This document shows, piece after piece, positions 18,777-31,550 of a stretch of DNA of 64,000 nucleotides. Location: the NCBI RefSeq assembly GCF_017875645.1, contig NZ_JAGGMR010000001.1:1984001-2048000 (forward strand). The letters run 5' to 3'. Under the pieces are notes generated by a model, which saw only the letters and a list, made by a program, of their open reading frames with translations, was not told the DNA's origin and did not search any database. The stretch comes from Nocardia goodfellowii. Its GTDB lineage: Bacteria > Actinomycetota > Actinomycetes > Mycobacteriales > Mycobacteriaceae. Position numbers and translations under genes: made by a program. The stretch's first letter is position 1; each line of letters starts with the position of its first letter.

Positions 18777-19332
18777 ACCGGGGCCGTAGCGATCGCTTAC
18801 GGGTCGCTCGAAATGGTCAGGATGCGCCAGCGCGGCAGGCGATCTCGACAACCGGCTGGTCGGTCCTGACACTTGACGGTTTTCGCCGGAGCCGTCACGC
18901 TATTCACAACAGCGGCAGCTGTCACAGTGGCTCCAGATGCCCCGTTGCTCTCGACGCAGCCAGCGATTCGAGCACGGCACCGGCGCCACCGGCCCACGTA
19001 GCGATCGTTTCCCGGTCGCGCACGGGGTCGGCCCCCGCGCCGGATTCGCACCCGGCGCGCCAGCCACACAGGCGCTCGCCCGGGTGGTATTTTCACACCC
19101 GGCGGCGGTGTGCATTGACACCACCCGGTCAGGTGGTGTAATTTTGGACGTTGCGCTGGCTGCCTCCTGTCCATACCTCGATTCGCACACGTGAGTTCCA
19201 CCCCTTCCGGTGTTACTTCCGCTGTTGCCTGTTCGGGTTTCGTTCGGGTTGTGACCAGCGGAATTCGTAGCAGAAGCAAGCGACGGCCGCGGACCACCAC
19301 GCGGCGCGCGTGAGGTGCTGGAAGGACGCATC
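18777..19332 (+). other. Intergenic region between the mce operon and rpoB
   Basis: A 556-bp non-coding gap. The first ~300 bp show no convincing gene, tRNA or terminator. From 19080 it holds an inverted repeat CCGGGTG (19080-19086)/CACCCGG (19096-19102) and the rpoB promoter at 19115-19144, leaving an rpoB leader of about 180 nt. Confidence 0.7.
19115..19144 (+). promoter_or_regulatory. rpoB-rpoC promoter with an internal inverted repeat
   Basis: A consensus -35 TTGACA (19115-19120) and TAATTT (19139-19144) are 18 bp apart. The spacer is occupied by a perfect 8-bp inverted repeat, ACACCACC (19118-19125) and GGTGGTGT (19132-19139), which overlaps both promoter elements. This could be an operator or simply spacer structure. 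Confidence 0.65.
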
Positions 19333-22818
<3,486 letters not shown>

Positions 22819-22832
22819 TGCGTTCGGCGTCC

Positions 22833-22865
22833 CCCCGTCGTCCCGGGCTTTCCGGGACGACGGGG
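22833..22865 (+). terminator. Perfect hairpin in the rpoB-rpoC gap
   Basis: CCCCGTCGTCCCGG (22833-22846) pairs fully with 22852-22865 around GCTTT. It lies within an operon and has no T-run, so partial termination or RNA processing is more likely than a full stop. Confidence 0.55.
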
Positions 22866-22930
22866 TGGCGCGCTCGACCCACTAGTGAACTTTTGCTCGA
22901 ATTCGACCCGCATAGGGGAAAGGAAGTTAC

Positions 22931-25900
22931 GTGCTAGACGTCAACTTCTTCGATGAACTCCGGATCGGCCTGGCCACCGCCGAAGACATCCGCCAGTGGT
23001 CCTACGGCGAGGTGAAGAAGCCGGAGACCATCAACTACCGCACGCTGAAGCCGGAGAAGGACGGCCTGTTCTGCGAGAAGATCTTCGGACCTACTCGCGA
23101 CTGGGAGTGCTACTGCGGTAAGTACAAGCGTGTCCGCTTCAAGGGCATCATCTGTGAGCGCTGTGGCGTCGAGGTGACTCGCGCCAAGGTGCGCCGTGAG
23201 CGGATGGGCCACATCGAGCTGGCCGCTCCGGTCACTCACATCTGGTACTTCAAGGGCGTTCCGTCGCGCTTGGGCTACCTGCTCGACCTGGCGCCGAAGG
23301 ATCTGGAAAAGATCATCTACTTCGCCGCCTACGTCATCGTCGCGGTCGACGAGGAGCTGCGCCACAACGAGCTCAGCACCCTCGAGGCCGAGATGGAGGT
23401 CGAGAAGAAGGCGGTCGCCGACCAGCGTGACGCCGACCTGGAGGCCCGCGCCCAGAAGCTCGAGGCGGATATCGCCGAGCTCGAGGCCGAGGGTGCCAAG
23501 TCCGACGTGCGCCGCAAGGTCAAGGACGGCGGCGAGCGTGAGATGCGTCAGCTCCGCGACCGCGCCCAGCGTGAGCTGGACCGGCTCGACGAGATCTGGA
23601 CCACATTCACCAAGCTGGCGCCCAAGCAGCTCATCGTCGACGAGGTGCTCTACCGCGAGCTGATCGACCGTTACGGCGAATACTTCACCGGCGCCATGGG
23701 TGCGGAGTCCATCCAGAAGCTGATGGAGAACTTCGACATCGACGCCGAGGCCGAGAACCTGCGCGAGACCATTCGCTCGGGCAAGGGCCAGAAGAAGCTG
23801 CGCGCGCTCAAGCGGCTCAAGGTCGTCGCGGCCTTCCAGGCCAACGGCAACTCGCCCATGGGCATGGTGCTCGACGCCGTTCCGGTGATCCCGCCGGAGC
23901 TGCGCCCGATGGTTCAGCTCGACGGTGGCCGTTTCGCCACCTCCGACCTGAACGACCTGTACCGCCGCGTGATCAACCGCAACAACCGCCTCAAGCGACT
24001 GATCGATCTCGGTGCGCCCGAGATCATCGTCAACAACGAGAAGCGGATGCTGCAGGAGTCCGTGGACGCGCTGTTCGACAACGGCCGCCGCGGTCGTCCG
24101 GTCACCGGTCCGGGTAACCGCCCGCTGAAGTCTTTGAGCGATCTGCTCAAGGGCAAGCAGGGTCGTTTCCGGCAGAACCTGCTCGGTAAGCGCGTCGACT
24201 ACTCGGGCCGTTCGGTCATCGTGGTCGGTCCGCAGCTGAAGCTGCACCAGTGCGGTCTGCCGAAGCTGATGGCGCTCGAGCTGTTCAAGCCGTTCGTGAT
24301 GAAGCGACTGGTCGACCTGAACCACGCGCAGAACATCAAGTCCGCCAAGCGGATGGTCGAGCGTCAGCGTCCCCAGGTGTGGGATGTCCTCGAAGAGGTC
24401 ATCGCCGAGCACCCGGTGCTGCTGAATAGGGCACCGACGCTGCATCGTCTGGGAATCCAGGCTTTCGAGCCGCAGCTTGTCGAGGGCAAGGCGATCCAGC
24501 TGCACCCGCTCGTCTGTGAGGCGTTCAACGCCGACTTCGACGGTGACCAGATGGCCGTGCACCTTCCGCTGTCCGCGGAGGCGCAGGCCGAGGCTCGCAT
24601 CCTGATGCTGTCCTCGAACAACATCCTGTCGCCGGCGTCCGGCCGCCCGCTCGCCATGCCCCGTCTGGACATGGTGACCGGCCTGTACTACCTGACCCGC
24701 CTCGTCGAGGGCGCCAAGGGCGAGTACCGGCCGTCGGGCAAGGACACCGCCGAATTCGGCGTGTACTCCTCGCCGGCCGAGGCGCAGATGGCGGTGGACC
24801 GCGGTGAGCTGACCGTGCGTTCGCTGATCAAGGTGCGCCTGACCGAGCAGCGTCCGCCGAAGGACATCGAGGACGAGCTGTTCCCGGACGGCTGGCAGCG
24901 CGGCGACGCGTGGACCGCCGAGACCACTCTGGGTCGCGTGCTGTTCAACGAGTTGCTGCCCGCGGACTACGCGTTCATCAACGAGCAGATGCCGAAGAAG
25001 CGTCAGGCCACGATCATCAACGATCTGGCCGAGCGTTACCCGATGATTGTCGTGGCGCAGACCGTCGACAAGCTGAAGGACGCGGGCTTCTACTGGGCCA
25101 CCCGCTCCGGTGTCACGGTCTCCATGTCGGACGTTCTGGTTCCGCCGGAGAAGACCGAGATCATGGAGCGCTACGAGGCGCAGGCCGAGCAGATCGAAAA
25201 GAAGTACCAGCGTGGTGCTTTGGATCACCAGGAGCGCAACAACGCCCTGGTCAAGATCTGGCAGGAAGCGACCGAAGAGGTCGGTACGGCACTGCGGGCG
25301 CACTACCCGCCGGACAACCCGATCATCACGATCGTCGAGTCGGGCGCGACCGGTAACTTCACCCAGACTCGTACCCTCGCCGGTATGAAGGGCCTGGTTA
25401 CCAACCCGAAGGGTGAGTTCATCCCGCGCCCGATCAAGTCCTCCTTCCGTGAGGGCCTGACCGTGCTCGAGTACTTCATCAACACCCACGGTGCCCGTAA
25501 GGGTCTGGCCGACACCGCGCTGCGTACCGCCGACTCGGGTTACCTGACCCGTCGTCTGGTGGACGTCTCGCAGGACGTCATCGTGCGCGAGCACGACTGT
25601 GGTACCGAGCGCGGCATCGTGGTGCCGATCGCGGAGAAGATGGCCGACGGCACTCTGATCCGGGACGCGCACGTGGAAACCTCCACCTACGCACGGACTT
25701 TGGCGACCGACGCGGTCGACGCCAAGGGCAATGTCGTCGTGGCCAAGGGCGCCGATCTCGGCGACCCGGCGCTGGACGCGCTGCTCGGCGCCGGCATCAC
25801 CGAGGTGAAGGTCCGCTCCGTGCTGACCTGCACCACCGGCACCGGCGTGTGTGCGACCTGCTACGGCCGCTCGATGGCCACCGGCAAGCTGGTCGACATC

Positions 25901-26884
25901 GGTGAGGCCGTCGGTATCGTCGCCGCGCAGTCCATCGGTGAGCCCGGTACCCAGCTGACCATGCGTACCTTCCACCAGGGTGGTGTCGCGGGCGATGACA
26001 TCACCGGCGGTCTGCCTCGTGTGCAGGAGCTCTTCGAGGCTCGTGTGCCCAAGGGCAAGGCGCCGATCGCGGAGATCTCCGGCCGCGTGCGGATGGAAGA
26101 CGACGACCGCTTCTACAAGATCACCATCATCCCGGATGACGGTAGCGAAGAGGTTGTCTACGACAAGCTCTCGAAGCGGCAGCGTCTGCGTGTGTTCAAG
26201 CACGACGACGGCACCGAGCGCCTGCTCTCCGACGGTGACCATGTCGAGGTCGGCCAGCAGCTGCTGGAAGGCGCGGCGGATCCGCACGAGGTGCTGCGCG
26301 TGATGGGCCCCCGTCAGGTGCAGGTCCACCTGGTCCACGAGGTCCAGGAGGTCTACCGCTCGCAGGGTGTGTCGATCCACGACAAGCACATCGAGGTCAT
26401 CGTCCGGCAGATGCTGCGGCGTGTCACCATCATCGACTCCGGCGCGACGGAATTCCTGCCCGGTTCGCTCACCGAGCGGGCCGAGTTCGAAGCCGCCAAC
26501 CGCCGCGTGGTCGCCGAGGGTGGCGAGCCCGCGTCGGGTCGCCCGGTGCTGATGGGTATCACCAAGGCGTCGCTGGCCACCGATTCGTGGCTGTCGGCGG
26601 CGTCGTTCCAGGAGACCACTCGAGTTCTGACGGACGCGGCGATCAACTGCCGCTCCGACAAGCTCATCGGTCTCAAGGAGAACGTGATCATCGGCAAGCT
26701 GATCCCGGCCGGTACCGGTATCAACCGCTACCGCAACATCCAGGTGCAGCCGACCGAGGAAGCCCGTCAGGCCGCGTACGCGGTGCCGTCCTACGACGAC
26801 ACCTACTACAGCCCGGACAGCTTCGGCACCTCCACGGGTGCCGCGGTGCCGCTGGACGATTACGGTTTCAGCGACTACCGGTAA
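22931..26884 (+). CDS. rpoC: DNA-directed RNA polymerase subunit beta'
   Basis: The catalytic largest subunit, 1317 aa. The GTG start ([12 protein letters not shown]) follows AAAGGAA. The N-terminal zinc site is visible in CYCGKYK and ICERCGVE. The active-site NADFDGDQM motif places the Mg-binding Asp at 535, 537 and 539. Further landmarks are the bridge-helix/trigger-loop area with [19 protein letters not shown] and a second zinc site [13 protein letters not shown]. No intein or large insertion beyond the actinobacterial coiled region (about residues 140-230) is seen. A strong terminator follows. Confidence 0.97.
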   Translation: MLDVNFFDELRIGLATAEDIRQWSYGEVKKPETINYRTLKPEKDGLFCEKIFGPTRDWECYCGKYKRVRFKGIICERCGVEVTRAKVRRERMGHIELAAPVTHIWYFKGVPSRLGYLLDLAPKDLEKIIYFAAYVIVAVDEELRHNELSTLEAEMEVEKKAVADQRDADLEARAQKLEADIAELEAEGAKSDVRRKVKDGGEREMRQLRDRAQRELDRLDEIWTTFTKLAPKQLIVDEVLYRELIDRYGEYFTGAMGAESIQKLMENFDIDAEAENLRETIRSGKGQKKLRALKRLKVVAAFQANGNSPMGMVLDAVPVIPPELRPMVQLDGGRFATSDLNDLYRRVINRNNRLKRLIDLGAPEIIVNNEKRMLQESVDALFDNGRRGRPVTGPGNRPLKSLSDLLKGKQGRFRQNLLGKRVDYSGRSVIVVGPQLKLHQCGLPKLMALELFKPFVMKRLVDLNHAQNIKSAKRMVERQRPQVWDVLEEVIAEHPVLLNRAPTLHRLGIQAFEPQLVEGKAIQLHPLVCEAFNADFDGDQMAVHLPLSAEAQAEARILMLSSNNILSPASGRPLAMPRLDMVTGLYYLTRLVEGAKGEYRPSGKDTAEFGVYSSPAEAQMAVDRGELTVRSLIKVRLTEQRPPKDIEDELFPDGWQRGDAWTAETTLGRVLFNELLPADYAFINEQMPKKRQATIINDLAERYPMIVVAQTVDKLKDAGFYWATRSGVTVSMSDVLVPPEKTEIMERYEAQAEQIEKKYQRGALDHQERNNALVKIWQEATEEVGTALRAHYPPDNPIITIVESGATGNFTQTRTLAGMKGLVTNPKGEFIPRPIKSSFREGLTVLEYFINTHGARKGLADTALRTADSGYLTRRLVDVSQDVIVREHDCGTERGIVVPIAEKMADGTLIRDAHVETSTYARTLATDAVDAKGNVVVAKGADLGDPALDALLGAGITEVKVRSVLTCTTGTGVCATCYGRSMATGKLVDIGEAVGIVAAQSIGEPGTQLTMRTFHQGGVAGDDITGGLPRVQELFEARVPKGKAPIAEISGRVRMEDDDRFYKITIIPDDGSEEVVYDKLSKRQRLRVFKHDDGTERLLSDGDHVEVGQQLLEGAADPHEVLRVMGPRQVQVHLVHEVQEVYRSQGVSIHDKHIEVIVRQMLRRVTIIDSGATEFLPGSLTERAEFEAANRRVVAEGGEPASGRPVLMGITKASLATDSWLSAASFQETTRVLTDAAINCRSDKLIGLKENVIIGKLIPAGTGINRYRNIQVQPTEEARQAAYAVPSYDDTYYSPDSFGTSTGAAVPLDDYGFSDYR

Positions 26885-26900
26885 TCGGTAGGTAGGCAAG

Positions 26901-26940
26901 CGCATTCGGCCCCCGCTCTTCGGAGCGGGGGCCGAAGTGC
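26901..26940 (+). terminator. Terminator after rpoC
   Basis: A perfect 14-bp stem (TTCGGCCCCCGCTC, 26905-26918, with 26923-26936) is capped by a stable TTCG tetraloop. Flanking CGCA/TGCG bases can extend the stem. No T-run follows. Confidence 0.82.
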
Positions 26941-27103
26941 GTTCCGGGGGCTACTGGTTAGCGGGCTGATTGCGCGGAATCGAGCATTCGCCTCTGCTTC
27001 GTGCAGTAGCTTGCGTGGGGCACTCGAGCCGAAGGTCCCAGCGAGCGAAGGAGTGAGGGCGACGGTACTTCCTGAACTGGAGAGTCAGTGGTCCGCCGCC
27101 ATC

Positions 27104-27679
27104 ATGTCCAGGCGGCCCTTGACTATCTCCGACTTCCTGGCACTTGGCGAGGACGACCGGTTCCACTGGGAATTGCAGGAGGGGGTTCTCGTCAAGGCTC
27201 CGTCGCCGGAGCTGCGGCACAATGTATTTCGCAGCAGATTGGACCATCTGCTAGAGCCGCAATTGCCGTCCGGATTCGTTTCGGTGCCGGACATCGATGT
27301 CGACCTCGAGCTGGTTCCCGAGGGTGGTCCGGCCACCGTTCGTCGTCCTGACCTCGTAGTGGTGGAGGCAAGTGCAGTCGACCGGGTCGACGAACTGGGA
27401 GGGATTCTGCGCGCCTCGGATGTCCACCTTGTGGTCGAGGTGTTGTCGCCGAACTCGCGCCGCATGGATTACAAAATCAAGCGCAGCGAATTCGCCGATG
27501 CGGGCATCCCGTACTACTGGATCATCGATCTGGAGCCGCTCGTCAGCCTGTTGCCGCTGCGGCTCACCGAGGGACTCGGCTACCTCGGCAACGGCGCGGT
27601 GACGGGTGTCTACACCACCGATCTGCCTTACCCGCTGAGTATCGATCTCGATCGGCTTGCGAGCGGGCGGGAGCCGTAG
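27104..27679 (+). CDS. Uma2 family (DUF820) PD-(D/E)XK-like protein
   Basis: A 191-aa protein of the Uma2 family, whose members have a restriction-endonuclease-like fold but mostly unknown function. The expected fold residues are present: Asp83 in RRPDLVVVE, Glu112 in LVVEVLSP and Lys124/Lys126 in DYKIKRSEFA, followed by the family signature AGIPYYWIID. ATG 27104 gives the typical length. An earlier ATG at 27011 would add 31 residues without family similarity, and no clear ribosome site decides between them. It stands alone between rpoC and the AhpD-like gene. Confidence 0.75.
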   Translation: MSRRPLTISDFLALGEDDRFHWELQEGVLVKAPSPELRHNVFRSRLDHLLEPQLPSGFVSVPDIDVDLELVPEGGPATVRRPDLVVVEASAVDRVDELGGILRASDVHLVVEVLSPNSRRMDYKIKRSEFADAGIPYYWIIDLEPLVSLLPLRLTEGLGYLGNGAVTGVYTTDLPYPLSIDLDRLASGREP

Positions 27680-27760
27680 TCGCCGCGCTGCGGACCTTGC
27701 GGCCGAGGTGTTCCGGACCGCAGTCCGGAACAATTCCTCCGCCGTCCCAGTTATTCGGGC

Positions 27761-28555
27761 ATGGAGTCGTTGGTTTCGGAACGTCGGGTCTGGATCGATA
27801 AGCAGCATCCGCAGGTGTTTCGCGCGCTGACCGGGGTGGCGGCGCAGGTGCGGGCGGCGGGGGCGGCGACGGGGCTGGAGCGCAGGCTGATCGAGCTGGT
27901 CAATGTGCGGGTGTCGCAGATCAACGGCTGTGCCAGTTGCTTGGACATTCATCAGCGGGCCGCGCTGAAAGCGGGGGTTTCGGCGCAGGAGCTGGCGGTA
28001 TTGCCCGCATGGCGGCGCACCGAGTTGTTCACGGCGCAGGAGCGGGCCGCGCTGGCGATCGCCGAGATAACCACCGCATTGCCGGAGGAAGCGACGATGG
28101 CGCGCGAGTACGCTTTCGCGCGCCGGGCTCTTTCCGATGCACAGATCTCCGCGGTGATCTGGGTGGCGACGACGATCGCCGCGTTCAATCGAGTTTCCAT
28201 TATGAGTAGTCACCCGGTACGAGCACAGAAGGAGCAGCACATGACCGATTCGACTCCCGAGGCCACGGTCGTCCGCAACGACGACAAGAAGCGGTACGAG
28301 ATCTCCTACGGCGGCAAGCTCGCCGGGTTCGCCGAGTACGAGGAGCGCGGTGACGAAACGGTGTTCACGCACACCGAGATCGATGACGCGTTCTCGGGCA
28401 AGGGGCTCGGGAAGGTGCTGGCCAAGGTGGCCATCGAGGACACGATCGCACTGGAGCGGGTGATCCGGCCGCTGTGCCCGTTCATCAAGGCCTACTTGGA
28501 CAAGCATCCGGAGTACGACGCGCACGTGATCGGTAAGGGCGTCACCCGTGAGTGA
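27761..28555 (+). CDS. Fused AhpD-like carboxymuconolactone decarboxylase and GNAT N-acetyltransferase
   Basis: A single 264-aa frame. Residues 1-155 are an AhpD-like alkylhydroperoxidase domain with C57-x-x-C60 and His64 (GCASCLDIHQRAALKAG). Residues 161-264 are a small YjdJ-type GNAT domain with the acetyl-CoA loop GKGLGKVLAK. The second domain starts at an internal ATG (28241) that has its own ribosome site AGAAGGAG at 28226-28233. This looks like two genes whose stop codon was lost, so both a fusion and a free 104-aa acetyltransferase could be made. The pirin gene overlaps its end by 8 bp. Confidence 0.8.
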   Translation: MESLVSERRVWIDKQHPQVFRALTGVAAQVRAAGAATGLERRLIELVNVRVSQINGCASCLDIHQRAALKAGVSAQELAVLPAWRRTELFTAQERAALAIAEITTALPEEATMAREYAFARRALSDAQISAVIWVATTIAAFNRVSIMSSHPVRAQKEQHMTDSTPEATVVRNDDKKRYEISYGGKLAGFAEYEERGDETVFTHTEIDDAFSGKGLGKVLAKVAIEDTIALERVIRPLCPFIKAYLDKHPEYDAHVIGKGVTRE

Positions 28556-29540
28556 TCTCGAGGAGCACCCCGCCGAGCAACTGTGCGAACCGAGCGCGGG
28601 TCCCGGCCCGGTGGCCGAGTTGTTTCCGGCGCGGGAGGTGCCGTTGGGCGGGGTGCGCGGCGTATTCGTGGAACGCGTGCTGCCGCAACGGGATCTGCCG
28701 ACCGTCGGGGCGTGGTGTTTCTTCGACCATTTCGGTTCGCCGACGGTCACCAAGACCGATGCGCCGCCGGATATCGATCCGCACCCGCATATCGGTTTGC
28801 AGACGGTGACCTGGCCGTTCACCGGGGAGATCAGGCATCGTGATTCGGTCGGGTCGGACGTGGAGATCCACCCGGGGCAGTTGAACCTGATGACTTCGGG
28901 GCGTGGGATCGCGCATTCGGAGTACTACTCCGCCGACGCGCCGGCTAGCCACGGTCTACAGCTCTGGATCGCTTTGCCCGGCCACGCGACTGGGGTGGAG
29001 CCGCATTTCGAGCAGCATCGTGACCTGCCGGTGTATCGGGCGCTGGGCATCCAGGCGATCGTGCTGATCGGCTCGCTGGCGGGGCGCACCTCACCGGCGA
29101 AGGCGTACACCCCGATCGTCGGCGCGGATGTCCGGGTCGAGCCGGGCGCCCGGGTCACGCTGCCGCTGGATCCTGATTTCGAGCACGCGGTGCTGCTGAT
29201 CGAGGGTGACGCGACGGTCGAGGGCACCGATCTCGCGCCGGGGCCGTTGCTCTACCTGGGCACCGGGCGAAAAGAGTTGCGGCTCGACAGTGCCGCGGGC
29301 GCGCACTTCCTGCTGATCGGCGGCGAGCCGTTCGGCGAGGAGTTGGTGATGTGGTGGAACTTCGTGGGCCGCAGCCACGAGGAGATCGTCGCGGCCCGGG
29401 ACGCCTGGGAGGAACGCGATGTCACGCGGTTCCCGGATATCGCGGGACATACCCCGGATCAGCGCATTCCGGCGCCGCCGCTGCCCGCGCTGCATTTGAA
29501 GCCGCGCAAGCGGCGCGTCTGCGGCGCGGAACACTCCTGA
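28548..29540 (+). CDS. Pirin family protein
   Basis: A 330-aa bicupin of the pirin family, iron-binding proteins reported to act as quercetinases or transcription cofactors. The N-terminal cupin has metal-ligand candidates in DPHPHIGLQTVTW and GEIRHRDS, followed by MTSGRGIAHSEYY. The C-terminal cupin contains GGEPFGEELVMWWNFVGR, typical of the family. GTG 28548 overlaps the upstream stop. The neighbouring AhpD and acetyltransferase suggest an oxidative or electrophile stress group. A shared terminator lies downstream. Confidence 0.88.
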   Translation: MSDLEEHPAEQLCEPSAGPGPVAELFPAREVPLGGVRGVFVERVLPQRDLPTVGAWCFFDHFGSPTVTKTDAPPDIDPHPHIGLQTVTWPFTGEIRHRDSVGSDVEIHPGQLNLMTSGRGIAHSEYYSADAPASHGLQLWIALPGHATGVEPHFEQHRDLPVYRALGIQAIVLIGSLAGRTSPAKAYTPIVGADVRVEPGARVTLPLDPDFEHAVLLIEGDATVEGTDLAPGPLLYLGTGRKELRLDSAAGAHFLLIGGEPFGEELVMWWNFVGRSHEEIVAARDAWEERDVTRFPDIAGHTPDQRIPAPPLPALHLKPRKRRVCGAEHS

Positions 29541-29561
29541 ATCACACTGTCCGACAACGAT

Positions 29562-29597
29562 ATTCGGCCTCCTCCTGGCATCGGGTGGAGGCCGAAT
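29562..29597. terminator. Bidirectional terminator between convergent genes
   Basis: ATTCGGCCTCC (29562-29572) pairs perfectly with GGAGGCCGAAT (29587-29597). It lies between the pirin gene (+) and the SRPBCC gene (-), so it can serve both. Confidence 0.7.
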
Positions 29598-29611
29598 CAT
29601 GGTCGGGTGGT

Positions 29612-30085
29612 TCAGGCCGCGAGCAGGCGGTCCAGCGCCAGGTAGCTCTCGGTCATCCCGGCTGCCATGCCGGAGCCCAGCATTCCGTCGCGTTCCTCCT
29701 GGGTGTGGAAGAGGCTGTCGGTCACCACTTTGGTCCGGCCGTCGCCCAGGTCGACGAATGTCGTGGTGTCGATGGTGATGTGGGCGGGCATGCCGTCCCA
29801 TTCGAAGGACTGCACGATCCGCTCCTGCGGGGTGATCTCCCGGAATCGTCCCTCGAAGCCGTGGGTTTCGCCGTCGGAATGTTCGACGAAGCGCCAGTGC
29901 CCGCCCTTGCGGAATTCCCAGCGCTCGATATCGAGCTGGTTGCCCCGGCCCCACCACTGGGCCAACTGCTCGACCCGGCTGTAGGCGGCCCACACGCGTT
30001 CGCGTGGGGCGTCGAAGACGCGCTCGACGTGACAGTCACGGTCGCCGGACGTGGTGACGACAACATCTTTCGTGGGTGTGCTCAT
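29612..30085 (-). CDS. SRPBCC (AHSA1-type) protein
   Basis: A 157-aa START-like fold protein of the activator-of-Hsp90-homologue group: HVERVFDAPRERVWAAYSRVEQLAQWWG near residues 17-44 (read as consecutive motifs), then GRFREITPQERIVQSFEW and a Thr-rich strand region. The start at 30085 overlaps the ArsR stop by ATGA; the open frame beyond it is inside arsR. ArsR plus AHSA1 genes commonly pair in actinobacteria. The bound ligand is unknown. Confidence 0.85.
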   Translation of the reverse strand: MSTPTKDVVVTTSGDRDCHVERVFDAPRERVWAAYSRVEQLAQWWGRGNQLDIERWEFRKGGHWRFVEHSDGETHGFEGRFREITPQERIVQSFEWDGMPAHITIDTTTFVDLGDGRTKVVTDSLFHTQEERDGMLGSGMAAGMTESYLALDRLLAA

Positions 30086-30414
30086 TGGTTGTGCTCCGTT
30101 CGCTCCAGAAATTCGCCGAGACGGTCCATTCGGGCTTCCACCATGCGCCGATAGTTCTGCAACCACGCCACTTCACGGTCGAAGATGTTCGCTCCGAGCC
30201 GGCAGTACCGGACTCGACCGCGTTTCTCGGTGACGATCATGCCCGCTCCCTCCAGCAGCCGCAGATGCTTCTTCATCCCCGTCAGGGTCATCTCGAAGCG
30301 ATCGGCCAGCTCGGTGACGGACGCGGGCCCATGCCCGAGGTGCTCCAGGATCCCCCGTCGGGTGGGATCCGCGAGCGCTCCGAACGATGCGCCTAGGAAG
30401 TCATACTGAACCAT
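30082..30414 (-). CDS. ArsR family winged-helix repressor
   Basis: A 110-aa ArsR/SmtB-like regulator. The helix-turn-helix covers ASVTELADRFEMTLTGMKKHL and continues into a wing (KRGRVRYCRL). DPTRRGILEHL in the first helix is typical. No metal-binding Cys cluster is apparent, so it probably senses something other than metal or acts with the SRPBCC partner. It is first in a two-gene operon with that partner. Confidence 0.88.
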   Translation of the reverse strand: MVQYDFLGASFGALADPTRRGILEHLGHGPASVTELADRFEMTLTGMKKHLRLLEGAGMIVTEKRGRVRYCRLGANIFDREVAWLQNYRRMVEARMDRLGEFLERTEHNQ

Positions 30415-30468
30415 CTAGTTCAGTGTTGCGCGTGGCGGACGCCAAGTCAACAGTTCCGGTGAAAATGC

Positions 30469-31443
30469 TCAGGCGGCGCCGCGGAAGGTCCTGCGGTACG
30501 CGTTCGGGGAGGTGCCCAGGGCCGCGCGCATCTGCTGGCGCAGCGAATTCGCGGTACCGAAGCCCGCGCGGTGGGCGACGAGATCGATGCTGAGGTCGCT
30601 GTTCTCCAGCAGGTCGCGGGCGCGTTCCAGGCGCTGGGCGGTGAGCCAGCGGCCCGGCGTCACGCCGGTCTCCTCGCGGAATTTCCGGGTGAAGGTGCGC
30701 ACGCTCATCCGCGCGTGCGCGGCCATCGCCTCCAGGGAGACCTGACTGTCCAGGCGGTCCAGCAGCCAGGCGCGGGTGGGAGCGGTGGAGGCGGTCGTCG
30801 ATTCGGGGACGGGACGTTCGATGAACTGGGCCTGCCCGCCGTCGCGCCACGGGGGAACCACGCAGCGGCGGGCCGCGCGGTTGGCGACCGCGGTGCCGTG
30901 ATCACAGCGCAACAGGTACAGGCACAGGTCGATGCCCGCCGCGATGCCCGCGGCGGTGAGCACGTCACCGTTGTCGATGAACAGCACGTCCTCGTCGAGC
31001 CGGACGCGCGGGAAGGCGCGGCGGAATTCCTCGGCGCGCATCCAATGCGTGGTGGCGGAGCGGCCGTCGAGCACGCCCGCCGCGGCGAGCACGTAGCTGC
31101 CGGTGCACATGGACACCAGTCGGGTGCCGGGACGGATGCGGGCCAGCGCGGCGGCCAGCGGTTCCGGCAGTGGGCCGCCGGTGCGCAGGTCACCGAGGTC
31201 GTGCGCGGGCGGAATGATGACCGTGTCCGCCGTCTCGAGTTCTTCCGGTCCGCGACCCACGACCACGTCGAAGCCTTGATCGCAGCGCACCGGGCCGCCG
31301 CTCACCGAGCACACCGTCACCTCGTAGAGCGGCGCTCCGTTCGTCGCGCAGACCTCGGTGAAAACCCGTGCGGGGATGCCGAGTTCGAACAACGGCACGC
31401 TGTCCAGGGCCAGGACGACGATGCGGTGGGGCGCGGCACTCAT
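30469..31443 (-). CDS. GlxA-type AraC transcription regulator with DJ-1/PfpI domain
   Basis: A 324-aa regulator. The N-terminal class I amidotransferase-like domain (about 1-190) includes the nucleophile-elbow-like segment MCTGSYVLAAAG. The C-terminal AraC DNA-binding domain (about 220-320) includes MSVRTFTRKFREETGVTPGR and VAHRAGFGTANSLRQQM, with SPNAYRRTF at the end. It is divergent from the quinone oxidoreductase at 31551 with a 107-bp shared promoter region, so that gene is a plausible target. Confidence 0.88.
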   Translation of the reverse strand: MSAAPHRIVVLALDSVPLFELGIPARVFTEVCATNGAPLYEVTVCSVSGGPVRCDQGFDVVVGRGPEELETADTVIIPPAHDLGDLRTGGPLPEPLAAALARIRPGTRLVSMCTGSYVLAAAGVLDGRSATTHWMRAEEFRRAFPRVRLDEDVLFIDNGDVLTAAGIAAGIDLCLYLLRCDHGTAVANRAARRCVVPPWRDGGQAQFIERPVPESTTASTAPTRAWLLDRLDSQVSLEAMAAHARMSVRTFTRKFREETGVTPGRWLTAQRLERARDLLENSDLSIDLVAHRAGFGTANSLRQQMRAALGTSPNAYRRTFRGAA

Positions 31444-31550
31444 GGCCGGATTCTGTCACATATTGGCTATCCGGCCAGTACTGCACCGGCGGCCCGAGCG
31501 GCAATCTGGTTCCCGCACAGCAAACGCGCTGCGAAGAAAGGGAATTCGCC

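Noticed and set aside
19315..19332. GTG at 19315 as the rpoB start
   Set aside because: The best Shine-Dalgarno (19320-19326) lies after it and serves the TTG at 19333.
22934..26905. Very long antisense open frame (over 1300 codons) opposite rpoC
   Set aside because: High-GC codon bias in rpoC removes stops on the other strand. The translation is low-complexity (His/Arg/Asp/Val-rich) with no motif.
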